Assembly: GCF_000948975.2 (NCBI RefSeq)
Contig: NZ_CP059735.1
Span: 3,410,001-3,474,000 of the forward strand
DNA length: 64,000 nt
Direction: 5' to 3'
From: Thalassomonas actiniarum
GTDB taxonomy: Bacteria; Pseudomonadota; Gammaproteobacteria; Enterobacterales; Alteromonadaceae
Shown here in pieces: positions 36,164-46,626 of this stretch. The position numbers and the translations under genes are program-made. The notes beneath the pieces are model-generated. The model saw only the letters and a program-made list of their open reading frames with translations. It made no database searches and was not told where the DNA came from. Within the stretch, counting starts at the first letter, position 1, and each line of letters begins with the position of its first letter.

Positions 36164-36193
36164 AATGCAGTGCAATTATGGAAGCACTGCATT
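36164..36193 (+). promoter_or_regulatory. Inverted repeat in the 5' leader
   Basis: AATGCAGTGC (36164-36173) and GCACTGCATT (36184-36193) are perfect 10-bp arms with a 10-base loop. It would form a stem-loop at the very 5' end of the message, 36 bases before the start codon, and could protect the message or bind a regulator. Confidence 0.5.
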
Positions 36194-36228
36194 AACAAAA
36201 ATAATGATATCATTTATAAGGATTATTT

Positions 36229-36594
36229 ATGAAAAAGTTATTAACCGCGGGACTTCTTGTCGCATCCTCTTTCGCTACTTCTCAAGCATATGCAGCCGCT
36301 ATGGAGTGCTATGTCGATACACCAGCCTACGACCAGTATACAACAGGTTATTGTTCTGCCTTGGTATGGGGTGCGAATAAAGCAACAGCCGTATTTAGAA
36401 TTAAAGACGCAGCCAGTAAACCTATCAGTTCAGTGAGCTGGGGCGGCGCAACGGCAAGCTGTGGCACCGGGGGCGCATACTGCTCGATCACCATTTATGC
36501 TTTCAGACAATACACAGCCACAGCCATAGTGAATTACCAGGACGGTACCTGGAGTACGGCCTCGGCTACCGCCTCGTTTGAAGATGGCAGCTAG
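36229..36594 (+). CDS. Small exported protein, function unknown
   Basis: A 121-residue protein with a clean Sec signal peptide (MKKLLTAGLLVASSFATSQA, cleavage near AYA-AA). The mature part of about 97 residues has four cysteines and is rich in Ala, Ser, Thr, Tyr and Trp; it looks like an all-beta, perhaps Ig-like small secreted protein. No known family is recognised. AAGGA stands 7 bases before the ATG, a promoter and a 5' stem-loop lie upstream, and a terminator follows, so it is one transcription unit, likely well expressed. Its position right after the T6SS genes could be chance. Confidence 0.8.
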   Translation: MKKLLTAGLLVASSFATSQAYAAAMECYVDTPAYDQYTTGYCSALVWGANKATAVFRIKDAASKPISSVSWGGATASCGTGGAYCSITIYAFRQYTATAIVNYQDGTWSTASATASFEDGS

Positions 36595-36614
36595 TCACTT
36601 GTACTTAAATCTTC

Positions 36615-36644
36615 GGGGAAAACTTGATGGTTTTCCCCATTTTG
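36615..36644 (+). terminator. Terminator after the small exported protein gene
   Basis: A perfect 9-bp stem (GGGGAAAAC at 36615-36623, GTTTTCCCC at 36630-36638) with loop TTGATG, followed by ATTTTGT. Confidence 0.8.
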
Positions 36645-36778
36645 TACTGCACGGAACTTCAACATCATACCGGGATAACCTACCCTAAATTAACCGCTGA
36701 GGTTCTTCCCTGACAAAACAAAAGCCTGTCCTGTATATAACTGACGCCCGATTTCCGAGCGACAGAAAAGCTTAGTCT

Positions 36779-38194
36779 TTATTGAAAGGTTTGGCTGTTG
36801 TTGACATTACCCGCCGTTTCAGCCGAAGCCGATGCCCAGGAAAAATCACCGTAAGCCTGTCCGCTGCCAACAAGCTGCAACGAATAACCCGCAGGCGTCG
36901 ATGAGGTTTCCGCTACACCGATATCCGTCGAAGTCATGCCCGATGCCGGACCCGAGCTTGCCGTTAAGGATCCTTCATAGCTAAGAAACTGGATCACTTC
37001 TCCTGCGGCATTTACTAAAGCCAAACCATCGGCGCTGCCATTTTGCAACCCGCTGATAGCAAAGCTAAGCGTACCCATGCCCCCCTGCTGGTTGGTTAAA
37101 GTACCGGTCAGGTTTTCAGTTTTATAGACACCGCCACCGTTGCCGTTGTAACCCACCAGGCTCCAGCCACTTAAATCGGTATTGGCAGAGCCGGCAAGTT
37201 CGACAAACTCATTAACGTCGCCGCCGCTGTTATCGTAATGAATTTCATTAATCCAAACCACAGCCGCAGGGGTATCGGGTACGCCAATACCCGAGCAAAT
37301 GTTTTCAAAGACACAAGTAACATAATCAGGATTATCGATAAAAGGGTTACGATTGCCCTGATAGCCGTAAATCACGTCATTACGACGCTGCTCAAACGCA
37401 TCCACGGGATCTTCTTTATGCCACTGTAGCAAAACAGACTTTAACCCCATATAACCCACGGAAATATTGGCCTTGGTTTGTGAAGCATCCATCAGACTGC
37501 GGTCATCGGTGAGGATCAAATCCGGCTCGTCATGGCCGGTAATACCATGTGTACCGCCCTCATAGCGCACCGCCATATACATCAGTGCCCTGGCAACATC
37601 CCCGCGCCGGCCGTTCCAGGTTTGCCAGCGGCCATCGGTATGGCTGCCCCCGGTCCAGTTGGACTCACCGGCGCCGCCGCCGCGGGCATTGTTATATTCG
37701 GTGGGTTTTTCCGTGCATCCGCTGGTACAGTTATCATAAGGTTTGTCGTTTCGGCTGGTGTTGTAACTGTCGTTGGCAATAAATAAATGGTGGGCATCGG
37801 TATAGGGGTAGTTGCTGCTGACATCGACCGGGAAGCCGTAAGATTTGGGCCAGCTATGCTCGCGGTTATAATCGCTGTTACCGGCGCCGTGCTTGATATA
37901 ACTGGCATTAAGATAAACATCGATAACATGTGCGCTATTGTCGGGATCCTGATCCGCCTGCTCCAGAATATCCCAGGTATCAGTTGCCGTGCTGCTATAA
38001 GGGTATCGCTGGTGATCATCTATGATCTGATGCAAAGAATTCCTTAACGCCTGGGCATTGGTATTATCTGCCATATCATAATAACCTTGGGGAACTTCGG
38101 CATTAACCGCCAAGCCGGGCAATAACAATCCGGCACATAAAGCTTGGATAGAAATCTGACACAAAGATTTCCTGAGTTTTTTATTATTATTCAT
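36779..38194 (-). CDS. Secreted endonuclease I with lamin-tail domain
   Basis: An extracellular nuclease of the EndA/NucM (endonuclease I) family, cutting DNA outside the cell. The 471-residue protein has a long signal (ALCAGLLLPGLAVNAEVPQG). The nuclease domain carries the catalytic His-Me finger: YNREHSWPKSYG at about 115 and TDAHHLFIANDSYNTSRNDK at about 137, with several Cys that may form disulfides (NCTSGC). After about residue 310 comes a lamin-tail-like (LTD) beta domain (WINEIHYDNSGGDVNEFVEL; LVGYNGNGG) that probably helps binding to DNA or the cell surface. Domain order and size match secreted nucleases of marine Gammaproteobacteria. Confidence 0.92.
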   Translation of the reverse strand: MNNNKKLRKSLCQISIQALCAGLLLPGLAVNAEVPQGYYDMADNTNAQALRNSLHQIIDDHQRYPYSSTATDTWDILEQADQDPDNSAHVIDVYLNASYIKHGAGNSDYNREHSWPKSYGFPVDVSSNYPYTDAHHLFIANDSYNTSRNDKPYDNCTSGCTEKPTEYNNARGGGAGESNWTGGSHTDGRWQTWNGRRGDVARALMYMAVRYEGGTHGITGHDEPDLILTDDRSLMDASQTKANISVGYMGLKSVLLQWHKEDPVDAFEQRRNDVIYGYQGNRNPFIDNPDYVTCVFENICSGIGVPDTPAAVVWINEIHYDNSGGDVNEFVELAGSANTDLSGWSLVGYNGNGGGVYKTENLTGTLTNQQGGMGTLSFAISGLQNGSADGLALVNAAGEVIQFLSYEGSLTASSGPASGMTSTDIGVAETSSTPAGYSLQLVGSGQAYGDFSWASASAETAGNVNNSQTFQ

Positions 38195-38715
38195 TATATT
38201 TCCTTCACGCTTTTATTTTTATTGTTAATTTGCATTCGCGAGCCGGTTTTCGGCTTTACTCCTGACCATTCCTGTCAGGGATAAACAATATACCGACGTT
38301 ATATGTCATTAAAATGACATATAACGTTACCCTCCCTCTTGATGGAAAAATAACCACCTGGACAACATTTTATATAATTCCTTCTTTCGACCTTATGGTT
38401 ATTCGCTTACGAATCAATACAGTATTTTACCGATTGGTCAGCATCCTTCTGTAGGAATTACGACCAGATATCACAAAAAAACGACAAATTGATGCGAAAA
38501 TTTGCGCCAAAAAGGAAAATAACAGTGAAAAAGGTGTTCAAAAAAGAGAAATAGTTTGTCCACCTCCGCCGGAGGAAAGAGCTTCAGGAAAGAAATTCAC
38601 AAGACTTCATCAGTACCCGCCATTGAACTCATGCACTAAGTTTTGATACTGTATTTAACGGCAATCCAATGCTAATCACACTAAAAATATAACAAAGTTA
38701 AATTAAGGATAATAA
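38195..38715. other. 521-base gap between nuclease and cytochrome genes
   Basis: No coding frame is seen. It must hold both divergent promoters. Two perfect inverted repeats are inside: 38296-38327 and 38563-38575 (CCTCCG-C-CGGAGG). Confidence 0.6.
38296..38327. promoter_or_regulatory. Perfect 15-bp inverted repeat
   Basis: ACGTTATATGTCATT (38296-38310) and AATGACATATAACGT (38313-38327) with only AA between. It is too tight for a normal stem-loop terminator and looks like a binding site for a dimeric protein, about 100 bases before the nuclease start. Confidence 0.5.
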
Positions 38716-39024
38716 ATGAAAATATTCATGTTAGCACTTACGGTTACCCTTAGCTTTACTGCAACAGCCAATGCGGCGGACGGCAAGGCTTTATACACGC
38801 AAAAACTCTGTACCACCTGCCACGGCGCTGAAGGAAAAGCCCCCATAGCCCCTATGTACCCCAAACTTAACGGACAAAATGCCACCTATTTGCTCAATCA
38901 AATGAAAGATATAAAAAGCGGCAAAAGAAACAATGGCATGTCGATGACAATGAAACCTATGATGGCTGCGGTATCGGAAAGCGATATGACCGCAATTGCC
39001 GATTACCTGGCGAAGGTCAAATAA
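38716..39024 (+). CDS. Class I c-type cytochrome, periplasmic
   Basis: A monohaem cytochrome c of 102 residues, with signal MKIFMLALTVTLSFTATANA. The haem-binding CTTCH lies at 32-36, and the axial Met lies in MSMTMKPM (about 76-83). The GKRNNGMSM region and the IADYLAKVK C-terminal helix match the c5/c553-type electron carriers of marine Gammaproteobacteria. It probably shuttles electrons between periplasmic dehydrogenases and an oxidase. Convergent with the solute-binding protein gene; a terminator lies in between. Confidence 0.9.
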   Translation: MKIFMLALTVTLSFTATANAADGKALYTQKLCTTCHGAEGKAPIAPMYPKLNGQNATYLLNQMKDIKSGKRNNGMSMTMKPMMAAVSESDMTAIADYLAKVK

Positions 39025-39041
39025 GTTATTCCCCTATACAC

Positions 39042-39087
39042 CAGCCTTGTTTAAAAGCTTTCCGGCACTTTTTACAAGGCTGTTTTC
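39042..39087 (+). terminator. Terminator after the cytochrome gene
   Basis: CAGCCTTGT (39042-39050) pairs with ACAAGGCTG (39074-39082), followed by TTTTC. The loop is long (23 bases). Confidence 0.65.
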
Positions 39088-39098
39088 AGCAATAACAC

Positions 39099-39806
39099 TT
39101 ACTTTTTCTCACTCAACCAGCGGCTAAATCCCGCACTGATTTTTTCAATGATTGCCTGATCCGAGCCTAAACTCAGTGCCATACAGTGCTTAGTAACAGC
39201 CGGAATATGCAGGGTCATACCTTGAACGACCTGGTCCTTGGAATAGCCGAGCATTGCAAGTCGGTGCTCTAATGACTCCTGGGCCAGACCGACAGCGTCA
39301 ACGCGGCCATTAAACAATTTCCTTAAATTTATCTGCTCGTCAGCGGAAATGTCCAGGTTAACCCCCTCAATAAAACCTTGCTGCACTAAATAGCTGTGGT
39401 TGTGATCATCGCGCATCACACCAATAAGCGCCTGCCTGACCCCGGCTAATGAATCTATATTTCTGGTATTGCCCTTAAGTTTATATAAGTTAACGGTGAC
39501 GCCTTCATTTACCGGACAAAACCAGTGGAAATAAGGCTCCCGTGATTTTGTCCTGAAAATAGAATAAATCAGCACATTAGGTTTGGTCATGCCCAGGTGA
39601 TAACTGCGCGCCCAGGGATAGAGCGTTATCTGATAATCAAGCCCGGCATAATCAAGTATTTTCCGGACTTTACGGGTAACAGTACCTGAGACAGGTTGAG
39701 TATCGACAATAAACGGCGGCCAATGATCGGTGACAACTTCCAGCTGCTGCGCTTGGGCGGCACAGAAAAACTGAAAAACAAAAAGCAGAGCTAAGAAGTA
39801 GTTCAC
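39099..39806 (-). CDS. Periplasmic solute-binding (SBP_bac_3-type) protein
   Basis: A 235-residue exported protein with signal MNYFLALLFVFQFFCAAQAQ. The mature sequence fits the family-3 solute-binding fold: QLEVVTDHWPPFIVDTQPVS at its start, then KILDYAGLDYQITLYPWARS, and later INLRKLFNGRVDAVGL. Such stand-alone proteins are common in Alteromonadales; they may serve ABC uptake of amino acids or act as sensors, but no permease is present nearby. Ligand unknown. Single gene. Confidence 0.8.
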   Translation of the reverse strand: MNYFLALLFVFQFFCAAQAQQLEVVTDHWPPFIVDTQPVSGTVTRKVRKILDYAGLDYQITLYPWARSYHLGMTKPNVLIYSIFRTKSREPYFHWFCPVNEGVTVNLYKLKGNTRNIDSLAGVRQALIGVMRDDHNHSYLVQQGFIEGVNLDISADEQINLRKLFNGRVDAVGLAQESLEHRLAMLGYSKDQVVQGMTLHIPAVTKHCMALSLGSDQAIIEKISAGFSRWLSEKK

Positions 39807-40026
39807 TTAACAACCAAAATAATTGTCAGTGTAAACAGCATAAGCGTATAACAAGAGAAATCAAGTCAGCACAATAACAGGCCAACGTCTCTCACTGTTA
39901 CCCCGATCACAAGCAGCGCTGCAACACAGCTTATGATATTACTGATAGGACCTGACCCACTTCCCAGCGATAAATAAGGGAAAATTGGCGGGCCAGGCTT
40001 ACATTTTTCTGATAAATAACGGCTTA

Positions 40027-43000
40027 TCAGCCAAGCACAGACAGCAAGGCTTCTACCGGATGCCGGGGTTTGATATTGCCTAAACGTTTTACCTGGCTAC
40101 GGCAGGAAAAACCGGTTGCCAGTACCTGCTGCTGGGCAAGTGGCTCAAGTTTTGGCTGCCAGCTCATATCAAACAGGGCTTTGGAGTTATCCAGATTGCT
40201 CTTTTCATGACCATAAGTGCCCGCCATACCGCAGCAACCAACGGCAATTTTTTCCAGTTTCTGATCAAAATGGTTAAACAAGGTCACCCATTGATCTTCA
40301 CTTTTTGCCAGCGCGGTTTTCTCGGTGCAATGAGCAAAAAGCTTATAGCTGACTTTATCCGCTGAACTACCATGACCTCTTATACTTGCCATCTGAGGCA
40401 ATTGCCCCTTTTCCAGCAAACTTGTTAGCCATTCATGGGCAAGCAATACCTCGAAATCACCGCGTTTATCGCCCAGCACCTGCTGGTATTCATCCCGGTA
40501 ACACAACACCAGGGAGGCGTCTAAGCCCAGCATAGGAATTTCCAGTTGCTGTAGTTGGTTTAAAAACTCGGCGGCACTGCCGGCAGTTTTAGCAAAACGG
40601 GACAAGAAACCTTTCACATGCTGGGGTTTACCGTTGGGTTTAAAAGGTACCAAAATAGGAGTAAAGCCTAGCTTGGCACTGAGCTTCATCAAGGCTTCTA
40701 CTGCTGTGGCATCATAAAACGAGGTAAAGGGATCTTGAACAATCAGCACATGCTGCTGGCGTCTTTCAAGCGGCATTTGCTGCAGGGTTTGCAGGTTAAA
40801 TTCGGGATACCCGGCGTCGCTCACCCTTTGCTGCAGGGTAGGCACAGACAATAACGGCGTATCGACATAACCGATAGTTTTGGCAGAAAGCTTGTCATAA
40901 ACCTTAGAGCTTAATACCTTGTTAACCAGCTTAGGAGCCTTGGCCATCACAGGAGCCAACACTTCAACATTGGCCACCAGGTGATCTTTTAACGGCCGCA
41001 TATAGCGCGAATAATAAAGATTGATAAAGCGAGCGCGAAAGTCCGGTACATCCACTTTAATCGGACACTGGCTGGCACAGGCTTTACAGGCCAAACAACC
41101 GGACATGGCCTCCATCACCTCATGCGAGAAGTCCTGCCCGTTGTTATTGCTGAAACGGGTTTTCACCTTATCCAACAGGCGTTTTACCGACCAGCCGTTA
41201 ATGTTCTCTTCCAGTGCGAGGATATCGACCCCTTTATTTTCTACCAGGCGAAGCCACTCGCGCATCAAACCGGCACGCCCTTTGGGCGAATGACGGCGAT
41301 CCCGGGTCACCTTGCTCGACGGACACATAGGACTGTTAACATCATAGTTAAAACATAAACCGTTGCCGTTACAGTCCAAGGCAGAATTAAAGGAGTCCTT
41401 GACCTGCACCGGAATTTGACGGTCGAAGTAACCGCGCTTTTGCCCGTCTACCGACACCAGAGATTCCGTAGATGCCAGCGGCGTACAAATCTTGCCCGGG
41501 TTCATCTTGTTTAACGGGTCAAAGGCGGTTTTTATTTTTCTTAGCTCCCCGAAAAGCTGCTCGCCAAAAAACTGCGGGCCGTATTCGCTGCGGTAACCTT
41601 TACCATGCTCGCCCCACATTAAGCCGCCATATTTGGCGGTTAATGCCACCACCTGATCGGAAATTTCCCTAAGCAGTACTTCCTGCCCGGGATCGCACAT
41701 ATCCAGCGCCGGACGCACGTGTAATACACCGGCATCAACATGACCAAACATACCGTAATGCAGACCGTGGCCATCCAGTAAAGTGCGGAATTCGGCGATA
41801 AAATCCGCCAGATTTTCCGGCGGTACCGCGGTATCTTCGGCAAACGCCAATGGCTTTTGGCTGCCTTCGGTGTTGCCGAGCAAACCGACAGATTTTTTAC
41901 GCATGGCATAAAGCTTATTGATGCTCCCCAGATCTGAGGTGACCTGGTAACCAATCACGCCGTTATCCCCCTGAATATCCAGATCGAGCTGATCGGTTAA
42001 CCCTTTCACCTGGACCGCCAGGGCTTCAACGCTTTCGCCGTTATATTCCACCATATTGATGCCGTCCATGACTTTACCCGGCACGTCGGTGATCAAATCG
42101 CTGACGCTGTGCCAGATAATGTCTTCACGGGCAAGGTTTAATACCTTGGAATCTATGGTTTCCACCGAGGTAGCCTTAGCTTTTACCAGGCTCGGGGAAT
42201 GACGCAACGCCGAGTCGAAACTGTCGTACTTGATATTAATCAAGGTCTTTGCCGGCGCTATCTTGGTTAAATTAAGCTTGGCTTCACAAACAAAAGCCAG
42301 TGAACCTTCCGAGCCGGTGATCAGGCGCGTTAAATCAAACCGGGATAAATCATCATTAAAAACATGCTCTAAGTCATAACCGGTTAAAAAACGGTTCAGG
42401 CGCGGGAATTTCTCTAATATCAATTCCCGGTTGTCGCGGCAGGACGCCAGCACCGCTTTGGTGATACGTCCCAGGCTGGAGTCTTGCTGTGACAGTTGTT
42501 CGGCATCGCTCAGCGCCATAGGCTCAGTAGCGATCAAATCGCCGTTGGCGAGCACAGATTCCAGGCCTAAAACGTGATCTGACGTTTTTCCGTAAACCAG
42601 CGACCCCTGCCCGGAAGCATCGGTATTGATCATGCCGCCCACCGTGGCACGGTTACTGGTGGATAAGTCCGGCGAGAAGAAAAAACCATGGGGGCGCAGG
42701 TAATCGTTAAGCTGATCTTTAACCACGCCGGCTTCCACCCGCACCCAGTTCTCTTCGACATTGATTTCCAGGATACGGTTCATGTACTTGGATAAATCCA
42801 CCACGATCCCCGGCGTTAAACTCTGGCCATTGGTGCCGGTGCCGCCGCCTCGGGCGCTGAATTTTATACTGTCAAAACGGCTGTCGCTGGCCAGACGGGC
42901 AATTAACTGAATGTCCTGTTTGCTGCGCGGATGCACCACCAACTGTGGCAGTTGCTGGTAAACACTGTTATCTGTGGCCACCGCGAGCCGGGCACTGTAC

Positions 43001-43101
43001 TGGCAATTGATATCGCCGGTAAAAGGCTGCTCGGAAAGTAACCGGGCAAATTCTTGAAATAAAGGAGAAACAAGGTCTTGATGATCTAGCCGGGGTAACA
43101 T
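40027..43101 (-). CDS. ydiJ: YdiJ-type FAD/Fe-S oxidoreductase (D-2-hydroxyacid dehydrogenase)
   Basis: A large two-part flavoprotein. The N-terminal half is an FAD-binding PCMH/FAD-oxidase C domain (GGTGTNGQSLTPGIVVDLSK; DASGQGSLVYGKTSDHVLG). The C-terminal half has a 4Fe-4S ferredoxin motif CLACKACASQCPIKVDVP near residue 660 and Cys-rich CCG-type sequence (GCCGMAGTYGHEKSN). The E. coli relative acts on D-2-hydroxyglutarate; that activity is known for YdiJ, and is assumed here. Frame open to 43167, but MLPRLDHQDLV at 43101 aligns with YdiJ starts, giving 1024 residues (E. coli 1018). Terminator of ppsA precedes it. Confidence 0.92.
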   Translation of the reverse strand: MLPRLDHQDLVSPLFQEFARLLSEQPFTGDINCQYSARLAVATDNSVYQQLPQLVVHPRSKQDIQLIARLASDSRFDSIKFSARGGGTGTNGQSLTPGIVVDLSKYMNRILEINVEENWVRVEAGVVKDQLNDYLRPHGFFFSPDLSTSNRATVGGMINTDASGQGSLVYGKTSDHVLGLESVLANGDLIATEPMALSDAEQLSQQDSSLGRITKAVLASCRDNRELILEKFPRLNRFLTGYDLEHVFNDDLSRFDLTRLITGSEGSLAFVCEAKLNLTKIAPAKTLINIKYDSFDSALRHSPSLVKAKATSVETIDSKVLNLAREDIIWHSVSDLITDVPGKVMDGINMVEYNGESVEALAVQVKGLTDQLDLDIQGDNGVIGYQVTSDLGSINKLYAMRKKSVGLLGNTEGSQKPLAFAEDTAVPPENLADFIAEFRTLLDGHGLHYGMFGHVDAGVLHVRPALDMCDPGQEVLLREISDQVVALTAKYGGLMWGEHGKGYRSEYGPQFFGEQLFGELRKIKTAFDPLNKMNPGKICTPLASTESLVSVDGQKRGYFDRQIPVQVKDSFNSALDCNGNGLCFNYDVNSPMCPSSKVTRDRRHSPKGRAGLMREWLRLVENKGVDILALEENINGWSVKRLLDKVKTRFSNNNGQDFSHEVMEAMSGCLACKACASQCPIKVDVPDFRARFINLYYSRYMRPLKDHLVANVEVLAPVMAKAPKLVNKVLSSKVYDKLSAKTIGYVDTPLLSVPTLQQRVSDAGYPEFNLQTLQQMPLERRQQHVLIVQDPFTSFYDATAVEALMKLSAKLGFTPILVPFKPNGKPQHVKGFLSRFAKTAGSAAEFLNQLQQLEIPMLGLDASLVLCYRDEYQQVLGDKRGDFEVLLAHEWLTSLLEKGQLPQMASIRGHGSSADKVSYKLFAHCTEKTALAKSEDQWVTLFNHFDQKLEKIAVGCCGMAGTYGHEKSNLDNSKALFDMSWQPKLEPLAQQQVLATGFSCRSQVKRLGNIKPRHPVEALLSVLG

Positions 43102-43187
43102 AAAAGATAAATTTCTGCTGACAACATTAGAGGTCGTGCAGTATATCACGGCGGCAGCAAAAAACATCTGCTAAACACCCAGAAAAC

Positions 43188-43255
43188 AAAAAGCCCGGAA
43201 ATTTTACCTTTTACTGAATCAAGTGCTCAGAAAAGTAAACATTATCGGGCTTTTT
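43188..43255 (-). terminator. Long terminator hairpin after ppsA
   Basis: AAAAAGCCCG (43188-43197) and CGGGCTTTTT (43246-43255) are the foot of a long stem; inside, TTTACCTTTTACTGA pairs with most of TCAGAAAAGTAAA. On the minus strand it is followed by T residues. It separates ppsA from ydiJ. Confidence 0.75.
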
Positions 43256-43311
43256 CTATGGCTACGCAGCTTATGCGGCGTAGCTTTTATCACGAAAAAT
43301 TAGCGGTAAAC

Positions 43312-45702
43312 TTACTTACCGTGTTGCTCCGCCAGGTATAACCAGGTCGGTAATACCGTATCCGGGTTCAATGACACACTGTCTATGCCCTGCTCTACCA
43401 GCCAGGCGGCAAAGTCGGCATGATCCGATGGTCCCTGACCACAGATTCCGACGTACTTGCCTCTGGCCTTACAGGCTTTAATGGCCATTTCCAGCAGGAT
43501 TTTAATGGCCGGATCGCGCTCATCAAATAAGTGGGCGATCAAACCGGAATCCCTGTCCAGACCTAAAGTCAGCTGGGTTAAATCATTTGAGCCGATAGAG
43601 AAACCGTCGAAGTGATCCAGGAACTGATCCGCCAACAAGGCATTGGACGGCAATTCACACATCATGATCACCCTAAGGCCGTTTTCACCGCGTTTTAAGC
43701 CGTGCTCCGCCAGGATGTCGATAACCGCTTTAGCTTCGTCTAACGTACGTACGAACGGGATCATCACTTCAACATTGGTCAGGCCCATGTCGTTGCGTAC
43801 CCGCTTGATGGCTTCACATTCGAGCGCGAAACATTCACGGAAATCCTGTGAAATATAACGGGAGGCGCCGCGGTAGCCGATCATCGGATTTTCTTCATCC
43901 GGTTCAAACTCTTCACCGCCGACCAGGTTGGCATATTCGTTGGACTTAAAGTCAGACATACGGACAATGACTTTCTCCGGCGAATAAGCCGCTGCCAAAG
44001 TCGCGATACCTTCGGTCAGTTTGGCGATATAAAATTCCACCGGGCTGTCATAACCGGCGATGATATCATCGATCTCTTCCCGCAGATCTGCGCTCTGGCT
44101 GTCATAATTAATCAGTGCTTTAGGGTGCACACCTATCATTTTGTTGATGATAAATTCCAAACGCGCCAGGCCGATACCGGCATGAGGCAACTTGGCAAAG
44201 GCAAAAGCCCGGTCCGGGTTGCCGACGTTCATCATAATTTTCAGCGGTAGCTCAGGCATTTGATCTACTTGAGAAGTAGTCACCTTATATTCCAGCTTAC
44301 CCTCGTAGATATAACCTGTATCCCCTTCGGCGCAGGAAACGGTAACGGCATCACCGGCGTTAATTTTACTGGTGGCATCACCACAACCGACAACCGCCGG
44401 AATCCCCATTTCACGGGCAATGATAGCTGCGTGACAAGTACGGCCGCCACGGTTGGTCACAATGGCAGAAGCACGCTTCATGATAGGTTCCCAGTCGGGA
44501 TCTGTCATATCGGTGACCAGGACATCGCCCGGCTGGATCTTGTCCATTTCCGCAAGCGAGGCCAATACTTTCGCTTCACCGCTGCCGATTTTAGTGCCGA
44601 TCGAGCGGCCTTCACAAATCACATCCGCCGTTTCCTGTAACTGGAACTGTTCCATTACATTGGCATTTTCACGGCTGCGTACCGTTTCAGGACGCGCCTG
44701 TACTATGTATAACTTACCGTCCAGGCCGTCTTTGGCCCATTCGATATCCATAGGACGCTTATAGTGCTGCTCGATGATCACCGCCTGTTTGGCCAGCTCT
44801 TGTACTTCACCGTCAGTCAGGGAGAATTGATTGGAAACTTCAGGGTCGATATCGACAATTTCCACCTGCTTGCCGTGGCTTTGATCCGCAGAATACACCA
44901 TTTTGATGGCTTTGCTACCGATATTGCGACGCACTACCGCTTGCTTGCCTTTGGCTAACGTTGGCTTGTGCACATAAAATTCGTCAGGGTTTACCGCCCC
45001 CTGCACCACCATTTCACCCAGGCCGTAGCTGGAAGTGATAAAGACCACATCTTCAAAGCCCGATTCGGTATCGATGGAGAACATCACCCCGGAAGAAGAG
45101 ATATCACTGCGCACCATGCGCTGGATACCGGCAGACAGGGCTACACCGCGGTGGTCGTAACCCTGGTGTACCCGGTAGGAAATGGCGCGATCGTTAAATA
45201 AAGAAGCAAATACGTGCTTAATCGCCACCATTACGGCGTCTAACCCACGTACGTTGAGGAAAGTTTCCTGTTGCCCGGCAAAAGAAGCATCAGGCATATC
45301 TTCGGCGGTAGCGGAAGAGCGCACCGCGAAAGAGGCATCATCATCAAAACCGGCGGCTAATTGACCATAAGCCTGTTCGATATCGTGTTGCATTTGTGGA
45401 AGAAAAGGCGTGTCGATAACCCATTGACGTATGGTTTCACCGCACTTAGTCAGGGCATTGATATCATCAACGTCCAGGGTGTCGAGTAAATCATGGATTT
45501 TATCATTAAGACCGCTTTGTTCGAGGAATTCGTTAAAAGCATAAGCCGTGGTCGCAAAACCGCCGGGTACCTGCACGCCTACATTCGCAAGATTTGAAAT
45601 CATTTCACCAAGTGATGCGTTCTTGCCGCCTACGCGGTCAACATCACCCATGCCCAGGTTTTCATACCAAAGTACGTTTTCTTGCACAACAATAATCTCC
45701 AT
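43312..45702 (-). CDS. ppsA: Phosphoenolpyruvate synthase
   Basis: Makes phosphoenolpyruvate from pyruvate and ATP (giving AMP and phosphate), the entry to gluconeogenesis. The 796-residue protein (E. coli 792) has [20 protein letters not shown] at the N-terminus (ATP-binding domain), the phosphohistidine domain [20 protein letters not shown] with the catalytic His near 422, and the C-terminal PEP/pyruvate-binding barrel with a CGQGPSDH Cys loop. The gene is divergent from ppsR, which controls this enzyme by phosphorylating and dephosphorylating it, an arrangement common in Gammaproteobacteria. Confidence 0.97.
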   Translation of the reverse strand: MEIIVVQENVLWYENLGMGDVDRVGGKNASLGEMISNLANVGVQVPGGFATTAYAFNEFLEQSGLNDKIHDLLDTLDVDDINALTKCGETIRQWVIDTPFLPQMQHDIEQAYGQLAAGFDDDASFAVRSSATAEDMPDASFAGQQETFLNVRGLDAVMVAIKHVFASLFNDRAISYRVHQGYDHRGVALSAGIQRMVRSDISSSGVMFSIDTESGFEDVVFITSSYGLGEMVVQGAVNPDEFYVHKPTLAKGKQAVVRRNIGSKAIKMVYSADQSHGKQVEIVDIDPEVSNQFSLTDGEVQELAKQAVIIEQHYKRPMDIEWAKDGLDGKLYIVQARPETVRSRENANVMEQFQLQETADVICEGRSIGTKIGSGEAKVLASLAEMDKIQPGDVLVTDMTDPDWEPIMKRASAIVTNRGGRTCHAAIIAREMGIPAVVGCGDATSKINAGDAVTVSCAEGDTGYIYEGKLEYKVTTSQVDQMPELPLKIMMNVGNPDRAFAFAKLPHAGIGLARLEFIINKMIGVHPKALINYDSQSADLREEIDDIIAGYDSPVEFYIAKLTEGIATLAAAYSPEKVIVRMSDFKSNEYANLVGGEEFEPDEENPMIGYRGASRYISQDFRECFALECEAIKRVRNDMGLTNVEVMIPFVRTLDEAKAVIDILAEHGLKRGENGLRVIMMCELPSNALLADQFLDHFDGFSIGSNDLTQLTLGLDRDSGLIAHLFDERDPAIKILLEMAIKACKARGKYVGICGQGPSDHADFAAWLVEQGIDSVSLNPDTVLPTWLYLAEQHGK

Positions 45703-45816
45703 TATGGATAACTAACGATATATGAGGAAAAGCTCTTTATTATGAGCTCCAGACATTCTACACTGCCCGCTACAGAAACCAAAACACAAATTGAAAGTTT
45801 TCATTAAGGGTTACAG

Positions 45817-46626
45817 ATGCGTGCAGCTTTTTATATTTCAGACGGTACGGCGATCACCTCGGAAGTATTTGGACATGCCTTATTATCGCTTTTTCCTACC
45901 GAATTTGAGCATTTCACCATTCCATTTGTCGAATCACATGAAAAAGCCGAGATGGTCAAACAGGAGATCAATAAAACGTTTAGGCGAACCGGCGAACCGC
46001 CGCTGGTATTCCATACCTTTGTAAATCCTGAAATCAGGGAAATTATAGACAGTTGTGACGGCATTATTTATAACTTTTTAGAACATTTTGTCGCACCATT
46101 AGAACAGCAGCTGCAACTTGAAGCCAAACCTAAGGCCCACCGCACCCACAGTATTCATGAAAACAACTACGACTACCGTATCGATGCCGTTAACTACGCC
46201 CTGGCCAATGACGACGGCTCCAATGTCAGCAACTACGAACATGCCGATGTCATTTTAGTGGGGGTTTCCCGCTCGGGCAAAACGCCAAGCTCACTCTACC
46301 TGGCACTGCAATACGGGATAAAAGCCGCCAACTACCCCTTTACCGACGACGATATGGACGAACTGAAACTGCCTGACTTTCTCAAGAAAAACAAAAGCAA
46401 GCTCTTTGGCCTGACCATAGACCCCCAGCGCTTGATGGAAATTCGCGACGGCCGTATGGCCAACAGCAAATATGCTTCGGCCCGCCAATGCCGCATGGAA
46501 ATCCGCGAAGTGGAAAAGCTCTACAAAAAGGAAAAAATCCCGTTTTTAAATACCACCAAATTATCGGTGGAAGAAATCACCGCGAAAATACTTTCTGCCA
46601 CCGGACTGCAACGACATAAATACTAG
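45817..46626 (+). CDS. ppsR: PEP synthase regulatory kinase/pyrophosphorylase PpsR
   Basis: A bifunctional enzyme (DUF299) that switches PpsA off with ADP-dependent phosphorylation of its threonine and on by phosphate-dependent removal. The 269-residue protein shows [20 protein letters not shown] at the N-terminus and the P-loop [15 protein letters not shown] at 149-163, followed by GIKAANYPF. The C-terminal [18 protein letters not shown] is also characteristic. Start at 45817; the divergent gap to ppsA is 114 bases, so expression may be co-ordinated. Identification is certain. Confidence 0.96.
   Translation: MRAAFYISDGTAITSEVFGHALLSLFPTEFEHFTIPFVESHEKAEMVKQEINKTFRRTGEPPLVFHTFVNPEIREIIDSCDGIIYNFLEHFVAPLEQQLQLEAKPKAHRTHSIHENNYDYRIDAVNYALANDDGSNVSNYEHADVILVGVSRSGKTPSSLYLALQYGIKAANYPFTDDDMDELKLPDFLKKNKSKLFGLTIDPQRLMEIRDGRMANSKYASARQCRMEIREVEKLYKKEKIPFLNTTKLSVEEITAKILSATGLQRHKY

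Noticed and set aside
36229-36594. Considered as a T6SS effector because of its place
   Set aside because: It has a Sec signal peptide, its own promoter and terminator, and no toxin-like pattern.
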